From assembly GCA_017303615.1 (NCBI GenBank), contig JAFLCK010000002.1, positions 1 to 64,000 of the forward strand: a stretch of 64,000 nucleotides of DNA, in the 5' to 3' direction. The notes under the pieces were generated by a model that was given only the letters and a program-made list of their open reading frames with translations, did no database searches and was not told the DNA's origin. Below, in pieces: positions 44,813 through 54,196 of this stretch (the stretch's first letter is position 1; each line of letters begins with the position of its first letter). The DNA comes from Obscuribacter phosphatis_A. Lineage in GTDB: Bacteria > Cyanobacteriota > Vampirovibrionia > Obscuribacterales > Obscuribacteraceae. A program made the translations under genes and the position numbers.

Positions 44813-46018
44813 ATGGAAAAAAGAAACATCGGTGCTATTGCCCTGGCGGTGGCTTTCGTCTTGCAGTTGAACCCGCTTGCGGCGTCGGCGCGCAGCGAAG
44901 CACCTTGGGTGGCTAGACACGGCGTGCCGAAGCTGGCGCAAACACCCGACGGCAAGATTGCCACAAACGACGGCGATCAGATGCCTGAGATTAAGTATGA
45001 GCTTGGCAAACAGCCGCTCAAAGAGCATCCCGGCGGGGCATCAAACGAGGCGACCGCCAGAAACTTTCCGATATCAAAAGGGCTAGCCGGGGTTTCGATG
45101 TTTCTTAAGCCTGGTGGGCTGCGCGAAATGCACTGGCACGCCAATGCCGCCGAATGGGCTTATGTGGTGAAAGGACATTGTCGCATCACTGTTATCGACC
45201 CTGAAGGTCATCACGAAATCAAAGATTTTGGACCTGGCGATGTTTGGTATTTCCCCCGCGGTCATGGACATTCTATTCAAGGCTTGGGCGACGAAGAGTG
45301 CCACTTTATCTTGGTTTTCGACAGTGGCTATTTTTCTGAATTTTCTACTTTCAGTGTGAGCGACTGGTTGGCACAGACACCACCAGAGGTGCTCAGCAAA
45401 AACTTCGGTTTGCCGGCCAGCACTTTCGCCGGCTTCCCCAAGAAAGAAGTCTATATCAGCCAGGGACCAGTGCCCGCGCCGCTGCCCTTAGACCCGGTGC
45501 CGGGCAGTGAAAATCCGCCGCCCCTCACTCACAAGTTTAGTTTAGGTGGAAAGACACCAGTGTCGACACCGGGCGGTTCCTTTAATGTTGTCGACCAAAA
45601 ACAGTTTCCGATTTCTACCACGATGACCGGTGCCATCTTAAAGATGAAACCATATGCGATGCGCCTCTTGCACTGGCACCCCAATGCCGATGAATGGCAG
45701 TATTACATCAAAGGTCGGGCGCGCATGACTGTTTTCGGCTCGCAAGGGCGCAGCATCACCCGCGAATTTGGACCTGGCGACGTCGGTTATGTGCCTATGG
45801 GCTGCGGTCACTATCTAGAGACCGTCGGCGATGAAGAGTGCGAAGTGCTGGCGGTATTCAACTCGGGCAATTATGAAGAGATCACCCTGACTGAATGGCT
45901 GGCGAAGACACCCGAGCGCTTGCTTGAGACAAACCTCAGTGTTTCGCCCAAGATTATCGAGGCAATTAGAAAAGGTCAGATGCTCTTTAGCCTGCCCCAG
46001 CCGCCCGCCAAGAAGTAA
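44813..46018 (+). CDS. Secreted bicupin oxalate decarboxylase
   Basis: This 401-residue protein begins with a signal peptide (ALAVAFVLQLNPLAASA), so it acts outside the cytoplasm. Two cupin domains follow. The first has the manganese ligands His107, His109, Glu114 and His153; the second His287, His289, Glu294 and His333. The lid segment SEFST (175-179) keeps the Glu that directs decarboxylation in characterised OxdC enzymes, where the loop is SENST. The predicted reaction is oxalate to formate and CO2. Formate-handling genes (FdhF/YdeP-type enzyme and FdhD) follow 160 bases downstream, although a hairpin lies between. The metal sites are seen; the reaction is inferred. Confidence 0.85.
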   Translation: MEKRNIGAIALAVAFVLQLNPLAASARSEAPWVARHGVPKLAQTPDGKIATNDGDQMPEIKYELGKQPLKEHPGGASNEATARNFPISKGLAGVSMFLKPGGLREMHWHANAAEWAYVVKGHCRITVIDPEGHHEIKDFGPGDVWYFPRGHGHSIQGLGDEECHFILVFDSGYFSEFSTFSVSDWLAQTPPEVLSKNFGLPASTFAGFPKKEVYISQGPVPAPLPLDPVPGSENPPPLTHKFSLGGKTPVSTPGGSFNVVDQKQFPISTTMTGAILKMKPYAMRLLHWHPNADEWQYYIKGRARMTVFGSQGRSITREFGPGDVGYVPMGCGHYLETVGDEECEVLAVFNSGNYEEITLTEWLAKTPERLLETNLSVSPKIIEAIRKGQMLFSLPQPPAKK

Positions 46019-46045
46019 ATCGTAACCGAAATAAGTAAAGCTATA

Positions 46046-46082
46046 GAGCCCCGCAATCACAATCAGCCTGGTTGCGGGGCTC
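46046..46082 (+). terminator. Hairpin terminator after the oxalate decarboxylase gene
   Basis: A perfect 11-base stem, GAGCCCCGCAA and TTGCGGGGCTC, with a 15-base loop lies 28 bases after the stop codon. There is no run of T, so it may be a weak or Rho-assisted terminator or an mRNA-stabilising hairpin. Confidence 0.6.
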
Positions 46083-46177
46083 AAGCTACTTAATACTTTC
46101 ACCATGTCAATGGGCTAAGATTCAAATAGGTGCCGGTGCTGCCGGCTGTCTCTTCCTCAATTTAAGCAGGGCCAGTC

Positions 46178-48493
46178 ATGCCGAAAAAGAAAGACCGCAA
46201 GCAAGCCAAGAATTTCTCGCAGAAAGATTATGACCACCCGGCGGCAGCCTGGGGCGCAGCCATGAGCGTCGGGCGCATTTTGCTTGAGCAGAACGAAATT
46301 GTGGAAGGGGTGCAGGCTGTCTTTCAGATGAACCACGAGAAAGAAAGCTATGACTGCCCGGGCTGCGCCTGGCCCGATGACCAGCATGGCCTCAAGATGG
46401 ACATCTGCGAAAACGGCATCAAGCATGTCACCTGGGAGATGACCAAGAAGCGCACCGACCGCCAGTTTTTTGCCGAGCACACTGTGACAGAGTTGCTCGA
46501 CTGGAGCGACTTTGAGCTGGAAGACGAGGGCAGGCTGACCGAGCCGATGGTCTATAACAGCCAGACTGACAAATACGAACCGATAAGCTGGGATGACGCC
46601 TTCGCCCTCATCGCCAAGCATATCAAAGCCTTGCCCTCGCCCAATGCCGCCAGCTTTTATACATCGGGCAGACTATCAAACGAAGCCACTTTTCTCTATC
46701 AACTCTTTGCCCGCGAGCTAGGCACCAACAATTTGCCCGACTGCTCAAACATGTGTCACGAGGCAAGCGGACGCGCCCTCAAAGCTTCTATCGGCACAGG
46801 TAAAGGCACCTGCGATCTGAACGACTGGCACAATTCAGATGCCATTTTTGTCATCGGCGTAAACGCCGCCACTAATGCACCGCGCATGCTCACCGCTTTG
46901 ACCGAAGGCGTGAAGGCGCGCAATATGAAAATAGTTCATATCAACCCCCTCATCGAAGTGGCGGCAAAGAGCGCCATTACACCGCATGAAATCATGGACA
47001 TGCTCACCTATAAGGTGACACCCACCAGCACCCTCAACTTGCAACCGCGGGTGGGCGGCGACATGGCAATTATGCGCGGCATGGCTAAATATCTCATTGA
47101 AAAGGCTGAGAGCGATAGCAGCGCCCCAGACAGAACTTATATAGACAAAGCTTTCATCGAAAAACATTGTGCCGGCTTTGCAGAATACAAAGAAGCCTGC
47201 CTCTCGGTGAGCTGGGAAGAACTAGAAAAACAATCGGGCATAAGCAAAGCCGAAATTGTGCAGGCGGCAGAAATCTATCGCCAGGCTGAGCGCTGCATCA
47301 TGAGCTGGTGCCTGGGCATCACCCAGCATGAATATGGTGTTGATACCATCCGTGAGATCATGAACGTATTATTGCTCAGGGGCAATATCGGCAGATTGGG
47401 CGCTGGTCCCACTCCCATTCGTGGTCACAGTAATGTGCAGGGCAATCGCACCTGCGGCGTCGACCACAAACCAAGCGAAGAGTGGTTGGCTAGACTTGAT
47501 GCCGCCTGCGGTATCACATCACCCAGGCAGCATGGTCTCGATACCGTGCGCACCATTAACGGCATGTACGACGGCAAAGTCAATGTCTTTCTTTGCCTAG
47601 GCGGCAACTTTGCTACTGCCACACCCGACACCGAACGCACTTTCGAAGCCCTGCGCCGCTGCGGTTTGACCGTGCAGGTGAGCACCAAGCTCAACCGCAG
47701 TCATATTGTGCACGGCAAAGAAGCCCTCATCTTGCCCTGCCTGGGTCGCACCGAAATCGACATGCAAAAGGCAGGCGAACAGAGCGTTACCGTAGAAGAC
47801 TCGATGAGCATGGTGCACCTCTCGCGCGGCAAGAGAGCCCCGGCTTCACCCCACTTAAAATCTGAGATTGCCATTTTATGTGGTATCGCCCGCGCAGTCA
47901 TGCCTAATTCCAAGACCCCCTGGGAAGACTATTGCGGCAACTATGATCTAATTAGAGACAAGATGGCTGAAGCCCTGGTGGGCTTCCAAGACTTCAACCA
48001 AAGAGTGAGGCAGCCCCACGGCTTTAGACTAGAACAACCGGCACGCGAACTAGACTTTAGAACACCGACGAACAAAGCCAACTTTTCAACTGCGGCGATG
48101 CATGACGCCTTGCCCCCGGCAGGCAAGCTGATGATGTGCACGGTGCGCAGCCACGACCAGTTCAATACCACAATCTATTCAGACAACGACCGTTATCGCG
48201 GCGTCAAAAATCTGCGCACTCTGCTCTTTATGAATGAGAAAGACATGCAGGCTCTGGGCATCAATCAATTCGACCTGATTGACATCACTAGTTATGCCAA
48301 AGACGGCAGCGAGCGCACAGTCAAAGAGTTCCGCGCCGTCAAATACAACATTCCCCAAGGCAGCGCCGCAGGTTATATGCCCGAATGCAACGTGCTTTGC
48401 CCAATAGGTGATTTCAGCCCGCAGAGCGACCAACCGATGATGAAGCAGATTGTTATCAGCGTTAAGAAGTCACCGGCAGCGGTGACCACCTGA
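46178..48493 (+). CDS. FdhF/YdeP-family molybdopterin oxidoreductase
   Basis: This 771-residue protein is a large molybdopterin enzyme of the FdhF/YdeP type. The N-terminal CPGCAWPDDQHG (60-71) is the reduced cysteine motif of this family, shorter than the four-cysteine iron-sulfur motif of classical FdhF. NMCHEASG follows at about 190. The rest covers the cofactor-binding domains (FVIGVNAATNAPRML, WCLGITQHEYGV, HSNVQGNRTCG) and the C-terminal domain. The substrate of YdeP-type enzymes is unsettled; formate dehydrogenase activity is suggested by FdhD next door. The start follows the hairpin terminator by about 95 bases, and fdhD begins five bases after the stop. Confidence 0.8.
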   Translation: MPKKKDRKQAKNFSQKDYDHPAAAWGAAMSVGRILLEQNEIVEGVQAVFQMNHEKESYDCPGCAWPDDQHGLKMDICENGIKHVTWEMTKKRTDRQFFAEHTVTELLDWSDFELEDEGRLTEPMVYNSQTDKYEPISWDDAFALIAKHIKALPSPNAASFYTSGRLSNEATFLYQLFARELGTNNLPDCSNMCHEASGRALKASIGTGKGTCDLNDWHNSDAIFVIGVNAATNAPRMLTALTEGVKARNMKIVHINPLIEVAAKSAITPHEIMDMLTYKVTPTSTLNLQPRVGGDMAIMRGMAKYLIEKAESDSSAPDRTYIDKAFIEKHCAGFAEYKEACLSVSWEELEKQSGISKAEIVQAAEIYRQAERCIMSWCLGITQHEYGVDTIREIMNVLLLRGNIGRLGAGPTPIRGHSNVQGNRTCGVDHKPSEEWLARLDAACGITSPRQHGLDTVRTINGMYDGKVNVFLCLGGNFATATPDTERTFEALRRCGLTVQVSTKLNRSHIVHGKEALILPCLGRTEIDMQKAGEQSVTVEDSMSMVHLSRGKRAPASPHLKSEIAILCGIARAVMPNSKTPWEDYCGNYDLIRDKMAEALVGFQDFNQRVRQPHGFRLEQPARELDFRTPTNKANFSTAAMHDALPPAGKLMMCTVRSHDQFNTTIYSDNDRYRGVKNLRTLLFMNEKDMQALGINQFDLIDITSYAKDGSERTVKEFRAVKYNIPQGSAAGYMPECNVLCPIGDFSPQSDQPMMKQIVISVKKSPAAVTT

Positions 48494-48497
48494 GCTA

Positions 48498-49520
48498 ATG
48501 CCCGAACAAACACCAAACTCGAATTCAGCCGAGAAAAGCCGCAGCATAATGTCGGTGCAGACTGTGCGGGTTAGTAATGCGGGCGAAAGTCAGAGCCAGA
48601 GGCAGAGCGAAAGTCAGAGCCACAGGCAGAGCGAAAGTCAAAGCCAGAGCAAAACTCTGAGCCAAGTTATATCTGAAGACTGGCTATCGGTGGAAGCGCC
48701 GCTGGAAATATATTTGCGAGAACCAGCTAAGACCATAGCTGTCACTATGCGCACCCCAGGCAACGATGAAGATCTCGCCTTGGGCTTTCTATATAGCGAA
48801 GGGGTGATTAGCAATATAGATCAGATCTTGCAGGTCGAAAGTCTGGGGCAAGACTCTATTGCAGTTAGTCTGAAGTATCCCGATAAAGTCAACTTAGACG
48901 CACTCAGCCTAGAAAGACACAGCTATGTCAGCTCAAGCTGTGGTGTCTGCGGCAAGAAATCAATCGACACAGCCAAAACACAATCTTTGGTGCAACCGCT
49001 AAGCAAGAAAGTCTCCGCCGAACTCTTGTACGAATTGCCCAAGACCTTGCAAGCGCAGCAGCCCGACTTTGGCTCAACAGGCGGCATTCATGCCTCGGCT
49101 TTGTTTGACCTAGAAGGGCGACTTTTGGCGGTGAGAGAAGACGTAGGCAGGCATAACGCCCTAGACAAACTTATCGGCGACAGACTAAAGCAAGACCTCT
49201 TGCCCCTCGAAGACACCATTTTGCTATTGAGCGGCAGAGCCAGCTTTGAGCTTTTACAAAAGGCTGCCAAAGCCGGCATTGCCTTGGTGGCATCGGTGGG
49301 GGCACCAAGCAGCCTAGCTTATGAAACGGCACGAGCCTGCAATATCACTCTTGTGGGCTTTCTGCGCCAGTCGAGATTTAACGTCTATTGCGGCGATGGT
49401 ATCGCACAGCAGGCAACAGCAAATGCAAGTGCAAGTGCAGAAATAAGTACAAGCGCCAGTGCCAGCTCTAATGGCAGTGCTGGCACAAATAATACCCTTG
49501 AAGCCAACATGACTGAGTAG
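48498..49520 (+). CDS. fdhD: FdhD, sulfurtransferase for formate dehydrogenase maturation
   Basis: This 340-residue protein carries the FdhD motif SSSCGVCGKK (Cys148, Cys151), as well as TGGIHASALF, REDVGRHNALDKLIG and LSGRASFEL. FdhD delivers sulfur from IscS to the molybdenum cofactor of formate dehydrogenase. It starts five bases after the molybdoenzyme gene, so they form one unit. The N-terminal extension of about 50 residues contains the Gln-Ser-Glu repeats described separately, and the last 30 residues are Ala/Ser-rich. Both look disordered and are not part of the usual domain. Confidence 0.9.
   Translation: MPEQTPNSNSAEKSRSIMSVQTVRVSNAGESQSQRQSESQSHRQSESQSQSKTLSQVISEDWLSVEAPLEIYLREPAKTIAVTMRTPGNDEDLALGFLYSEGVISNIDQILQVESLGQDSIAVSLKYPDKVNLDALSLERHSYVSSSCGVCGKKSIDTAKTQSLVQPLSKKVSAELLYELPKTLQAQQPDFGSTGGIHASALFDLEGRLLAVREDVGRHNALDKLIGDRLKQDLLPLEDTILLLSGRASFELLQKAAKAGIALVASVGAPSSLAYETARACNITLVGFLRQSRFNVYCGDGIAQQATANASASAEISTSASASSNGSAGTNNTLEANMTE
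48585..48653 (+). repeat. Tandem 24-base repeat inside fdhD
   Basis: A unit close to GAAAGTCAGAGCCAGAGGCAGAGC repeats nearly three times in frame and encodes SESQSQRQ-type octapeptides. Length changes by whole units would keep the reading frame. Confidence 0.75.
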
Positions 49521-49536
49521 CAGAGTAACAGAGACC

Positions 49537-51762
49537 ATGCCACCAGAGCTGAAGCGACCAGAACCGAAAATCGAAGGCGAAAAGCTTAGCGGCTCGGTTG
49601 AGCGGGTTACTTTTCATAGCGAAGAAAGCGGCTTTTGTGTTCTGCGAGTAAAGGTACGAGGTCAGAAAGATCTGGTCACAGTCACGGGCAGCGCCGCCTC
49701 GATATCGCCCGGTGAGTTTATTGACTGCATAGGCAACTGGTTCAACGATAAAAACTATGGCATGCAGTTCAAAGCTGTGAAACTGAGCGTGGTGCAACCA
49801 AGCACTATAGACGGTATCGAGAAGTATCTTGGTTCTGGCATGATCAAAGGCATCGGACCTCACTTTGCTAAAAAACTGGTCAAAGCCTTTGGAGAGAATG
49901 TCTTTGAAGTAATTGAAAACGAACCAGAAAAATTGCTGAGTTTACCGGGCATAGGGAAGATGCGCAAAGACCGGGTGGTAGCTGCCTGGGGCGAACAAAA
50001 GATTATTAGAGAGATAATGGTCTTTTTACAATCATATGGAGTCGGCACATCGCGGGCGGTGCGCATTTATCGCACCTATGGCAATGACGCCATCACCAAA
50101 GTATCAGAAAATCCATATCGCCTTGCTCTCGATATACACGGAATAGGCTTCAAGACAGCCGACACCATCGCTCAAAATCTAGGTATACCGAAAGACTCAC
50201 TTATGCGAGCGCAAGCTGGTGTTCGGCATGCTTTGCAGGAATATTCGGGGGACGGTCACTGCGCCTGCTCTCGCGCTAATCTTATAGAAGAAGCAGCCAA
50301 TTTGCTTGAAATTTCGCAAGATTTAACCAGCACCGCCATTGATGCCGAGATCAAAGCGCAAAATCTCACCCTTGAACTTATCGGCGGGGAAGGAGAACCG
50401 CTCGTATATTTAACCGCGCTGTATAAAGCCGAAGTGGGCGTTTCCGAGAGCCTCATTCGTTTGCACACAGGCTTTCCGGCTTGGTCAGCTGTCGATATTG
50501 AAAAGGCGATTCCTTGGGTGGAAGAAAAGGCCAAAATCGAACTATCGCAGTCTCAAAAGAAAGCAGTCGCCCTGGCATTGCAAAACAAGCTTTTGGTCAT
50601 AACCGGCGGCCCCGGTGTCGGCAAAACAACCCTGGTCAATAGCATCTTGCAAATTATCGCTGCCAAGAAAGCCCGCATTTTGTTGTGCGCCCCCACCGGT
50701 CGTGCCGCCAAAAGGCTTTCTGAATCGACCGGGCTGGAAGCCAAAACGATACACCGGCTGCTCGAATTCGACCCAAAAGCTTTCGCCTTCAAGCGTAACA
50801 AAGAAAACCCGCTTGAGGCAGATATAGTAGTTGTCGATGAAGCCTCGATGATAGATGTGGTTTTGATGAACCAACTGCTCAGAGCCATACCCGACCATGC
50901 CAGCTTGCTTCTGGTAGGCGACGTCGACCAATTGCCTTCGGTTGGCCCAGGCGCTGTGCTGGCAGATATTATTCAATCTCAGGCACTGCCGGTGGTGAGA
51001 CTGACAGAAATATTCAGACAAGCCGCCACCAGCAAAATCATTGTCAATGCCCACCGCATAAACGAAGGGCAGATGCCCTTACAAGCAGAATCGCAAGAAC
51101 TTTCAGATTTTTACTTTATCAAAGGCGAGACACCAGAAGACATTAGCGAGAAACTGCTGCATGTTGTATCTAAGCGCATACCAGACCGCTTTGGACTTGA
51201 CCCGATAAAAGACGTACAAGTGCTGACACCGATGAATAGAGGCGGACTGGGTAGCCGCTCGCTCAATGCTGAGTTGCAAAAGATATTGAACGCCAAAGAG
51301 GGTGCACATATTAGCAAGTTTGGCTGGCAATACAGAGTTGGCGATAAAGTACTGCAGACAGTCAATAACTATGACAAAGAAGTCTTTAACGGCGATATCG
51401 GCACCATAAGCGCTATCGATATAGAAGAAGGCGAGCTTTTGATTGAATTTGATGGGCGTGAGGTCAAATACGACAGCAACGAGCTAGATGAGGTAATGCT
51501 TGCTTATGCCGCCTCGATTCACAAATCGCAAGGCTCTGAATACCCGGCGGTTGTGATACCGCTGGCGATGCAGCACTATATGATGCTTGAGCGTAATTTG
51601 CTCTATACCGGCGTGACCAGGGGCAAGAAATTGGTGGTGATAATCGGACAAGCCAAAGCGCTTGCCATGGCAGTGAAAAACAAGCGCTCGGCGAGACGCA
51701 CCACCGCATTAGCCTTTAGATTGCAAAGAGCAAGAGAGTCAATAGATCTTTTGACCAAATAG
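49537..51762 (+). CDS. recD2: RecD2-type helicase
   Basis: This 741-residue protein has the RecD2/YrrC architecture. An N-terminal OB-like region comes first, then helix-hairpin-helix motifs (IKGIGPHFAKKLVKAFG, LSLPGIGKMRKDRV, DIHGIGFKTADTIA). A SF1 helicase core follows with Walker A GGPGVGKT (357-364), DEASMID, GDVDQLPSVGPG and a C-terminal SH3-like and motif VI region (YAASIHKSQGSEYPAVV, YTGVTRGKK). RecD2 enzymes are 5'-3' DNA helicases in repair in bacteria that lack RecBCD-type partners. It lies 16 bases after fdhD and may be read through from it. The frame is complete. Confidence 0.9.
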   Translation: MPPELKRPEPKIEGEKLSGSVERVTFHSEESGFCVLRVKVRGQKDLVTVTGSAASISPGEFIDCIGNWFNDKNYGMQFKAVKLSVVQPSTIDGIEKYLGSGMIKGIGPHFAKKLVKAFGENVFEVIENEPEKLLSLPGIGKMRKDRVVAAWGEQKIIREIMVFLQSYGVGTSRAVRIYRTYGNDAITKVSENPYRLALDIHGIGFKTADTIAQNLGIPKDSLMRAQAGVRHALQEYSGDGHCACSRANLIEEAANLLEISQDLTSTAIDAEIKAQNLTLELIGGEGEPLVYLTALYKAEVGVSESLIRLHTGFPAWSAVDIEKAIPWVEEKAKIELSQSQKKAVALALQNKLLVITGGPGVGKTTLVNSILQIIAAKKARILLCAPTGRAAKRLSESTGLEAKTIHRLLEFDPKAFAFKRNKENPLEADIVVVDEASMIDVVLMNQLLRAIPDHASLLLVGDVDQLPSVGPGAVLADIIQSQALPVVRLTEIFRQAATSKIIVNAHRINEGQMPLQAESQELSDFYFIKGETPEDISEKLLHVVSKRIPDRFGLDPIKDVQVLTPMNRGGLGSRSLNAELQKILNAKEGAHISKFGWQYRVGDKVLQTVNNYDKEVFNGDIGTISAIDIEEGELLIEFDGREVKYDSNELDEVMLAYAASIHKSQGSEYPAVVIPLAMQHYMMLERNLLYTGVTRGKKLVVIIGQAKALAMAVKNKRSARRTTALAFRLQRARESIDLLTK

Positions 51763-51763
51763 C

Positions 51764-53008
51764 CTATTGATTGCCCGAACTCTTAAGCTTCTCCAGCCAG
51801 TAAAGCCCAGCTATACAAAAGACATTGAACAGCCCCAAGCCAAGCCAATAGTATAGCGCCGGCATAGCCCCTTTATCAATCAAAGCCAGCCCCACAGCCG
51901 GCCCCACTGTGCCGGCCAAGCCCCAGCAAAGCGAGTTGACCGAAAGATATGTAGCTCGCGCAGTTGGCGGTGCAAGTTCCACCACAAGAGAAGAAGCAGC
52001 AGGGCCATAGAGTGCATTTGCGAAAGCAAAGATTGAAACCGACAAAATCGAAAGAGCAATAACCAGAGCCTGCGAAGCCCCCAGAGACGGTAGGAAGGCA
52101 GTAAGAACTTGTCCGGCTAGCCAAGCTAGACACGCGAGCATAAGAGCCCGAGTCTTAGCTGAGCGCGCCGCCTTTCTAGAAATAGGCAAAATCAAAAGCG
52201 AGACAAGAATTATATAAAACGAGAAGATCACAGCCACACTAGATGCGGTGCCTGCCATATACGGCAGACGCGATGTGTAAAGCGGCAAGGTAGAACTCAT
52301 CTGCAAGACGTTATTAGTGAAAAACAAATTGAGCACCGCATAGAGTGCAAGCTTCTTGTCCTTTAAAGCAGTCAACCAATTAGAAACGAGGCCAGCGCGG
52401 TGACTATGGGCGGCAGTCATATCAAGGGTTTCGCGCGTGCCCCAGATAATGAAAGCCAAAAGAGCCAAGAACGAAACTGCATCAAATAGAAAGAGCAATC
52501 TATAGGCGGCGTGCGCACCAATGACAAGACCACCAGCCACCACACCGATACCAAGCCCGGCATAATCAGCCATGCGCGATAGGCCAAAGGCTTCATTCAT
52601 TTTATGTTCGCCGGTGAGATCTGAAACCATAGACTCAGCAGCCGGCCAGTACAGACCAATGCCTAAGCCGCTCAAGATATTGCCCACTAAAAATACAATA
52701 AAACTATCGGTGGCGGCAAAGCAAAAGGCGCCGAGGCTGAGAGTTAGACAGGCAAGCATGAGCGCCCCTTTGCGCCCACATTTGGCATGGTCAGATAGAC
52801 TGCCGCCGGCTATACGACCCACTATGCCGGCAAGACCACCCATACCTAGACCGAAACCAACATTGGCTGCTGGTATGCCTGCCACGTTGACAAAAAATAT
52901 TGGTGCGTAAAACATAGTCAGGCCACTGCCTATGCCTGATACAAAGCGGCCTAGAGCAAGTATCAAAACTTGCCTGTCTAATTCTAGTGACCTGAAATAA
53001 CCTAACAA
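51764..53008 (-). CDS. MFS transporter
   Basis: This 414-residue membrane protein shows about 12 hydrophobic segments. The MFS loop motif between helices 2 and 3 appears as GGSLSDHAKCGRKGAL, which corresponds to the G-x3-D-R/K-x-G-R-R/K pattern. A second related loop is less clear. The substrate is unknown; drug or metabolite export is typical. It follows the renalase-like gene by 20 bases on the same strand, and its stop is next to that of convergent recD2. Confidence 0.85.
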   Translation of the reverse strand: MLGYFRSLELDRQVLILALGRFVSGIGSGLTMFYAPIFFVNVAGIPAANVGFGLGMGGLAGIVGRIAGGSLSDHAKCGRKGALMLACLTLSLGAFCFAATDSFIVFLVGNILSGLGIGLYWPAAESMVSDLTGEHKMNEAFGLSRMADYAGLGIGVVAGGLVIGAHAAYRLLFLFDAVSFLALLAFIIWGTRETLDMTAAHSHRAGLVSNWLTALKDKKLALYAVLNLFFTNNVLQMSSTLPLYTSRLPYMAGTASSVAVIFSFYIILVSLLILPISRKAARSAKTRALMLACLAWLAGQVLTAFLPSLGASQALVIALSILSVSIFAFANALYGPAASSLVVELAPPTARATYLSVNSLCWGLAGTVGPAVGLALIDKGAMPALYYWLGLGLFNVFCIAGLYWLEKLKSSGNQ

Positions 53009-53028
53009 AAGCCCCCCAAAGCACTATA

Positions 53029-54099
53029 TTATCTTTGGTCTGCCCTTATGGCGCTAGCCAGACGGTGGCCGCTGAGGAAAGCGCCCTCGACTCGGGGCGA
53101 ATGCAACCAGTCGCCGCAATAGCCAATCTTTTCGTCTCGGTCAAATAAATAGCCTTGATTTGGCTCGCCGTCTTTATCTGCAGGCTTGAGAGCCAGAGCA
53201 TACCGCCAGCGATGCACCTTGGCAAAAGTATGTTTGGGCAGAGTGCCCTGAGCTTCCTGCTCAAATTTACCAGAAAAATCTTGAAACTTGGCTAGAACCT
53301 CAGCTGTTAGCGCCTCATCGCTCAATTGCCAGAGACTTTCGGCGGTGTCGCCACTAATGTGCAAGACCCAGCGTTCACCAGCTGGACGTCCGGGTTTGCT
53401 GCTATCGCGTGCTATCCATGAAAAGAAAGAGCTCTCGGCTTCAAAGGCGGCACCATCAAAGGGTAAGGCTAGAGGGGCTTCGAAAGAAAGCATCACGGCG
53501 ATGCATGGTGTAAAGCGAAACTTGCTCAGATCTAAAGGCGCCAGCACTTGTGCTTGCGCAGGCGGCATATTTAAGACCAGGTAATCGAAACCGTGACAAA
53601 TCAACTTATCTTTTGGGCGCTCGTCTTTAGGACTCTCGGTCTCGGCAAAAGCAAGCGACCAGCCGAGGTCTAGTCTCTTGACCGATGTCACCCGGCAACC
53701 AGTGTGCACCTTAAGGCCGTTTGTCTCAACAATGTACTCAGCTAGACTGCGCATACTCGGCACGCCCACCAGTCGCTCTTTACCATCGTCAACTATTGAA
53801 AGAACTGAATCAGCGCTACTTTGACTGACAAAACTTCCTTGCCAAGGCTTAACAACCGCTGCACTTCTGAGAGGTTGAAGAAATTCAATGAAGGCTTGAT
53901 CTCTGGCGGTGAAGTACTGCGCCCCATAATCAAACTGATTAACGTCTCTGTCTCGACTGGCGAGGCGGCCGCCGACAAATCTGCCCTTGTCAAACACTTC
54001 AACGTCAAAACCGGCTTGCTTGAGCCTGGCCGCTACTGCCAGACCGGCAAGACCGGCTCCAACTATGGCGACTCTAAGTTTGCTGCTAATAGCCACCAA
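53029..54099 (-). CDS. Renalase-like FAD-dependent amine oxidase-family protein
   Basis: This 356-residue protein begins with a dinucleotide-binding motif, VAIVGAGLAGLAVAARL, and ends the fold with VFDKGRFVGGRLASR, as in renalase-like oxidoreductases (COG3380). Further conserved parts include NQFDYGAQYFTARD and a C-terminal GYCGDWLHSPRVEGAFLSG, which binds FAD. The bacterial members oxidise NAD(P)H isomers or have unknown substrates. It shares an operon with the MFS gene. Confidence 0.85.
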   Translation of the reverse strand: MVAISSKLRVAIVGAGLAGLAVAARLKQAGFDVEVFDKGRFVGGRLASRDRDVNQFDYGAQYFTARDQAFIEFLQPLRSAAVVKPWQGSFVSQSSADSVLSIVDDGKERLVGVPSMRSLAEYIVETNGLKVHTGCRVTSVKRLDLGWSLAFAETESPKDERPKDKLICHGFDYLVLNMPPAQAQVLAPLDLSKFRFTPCIAVMLSFEAPLALPFDGAAFEAESSFFSWIARDSSKPGRPAGERWVLHISGDTAESLWQLSDEALTAEVLAKFQDFSGKFEQEAQGTLPKHTFAKVHRWRYALALKPADKDGEPNQGYLFDRDEKIGYCGDWLHSPRVEGAFLSGHRLASAIRADQR

Positions 54100-54196
54100 C
54101 TCCTGATCGTTTTTATATGCTATCTAACCAACTTGAACACTTGGTGAACATCTCCAATTAACGCAAATAGCCTTCTAATGAAACCAGTCTATTTAT

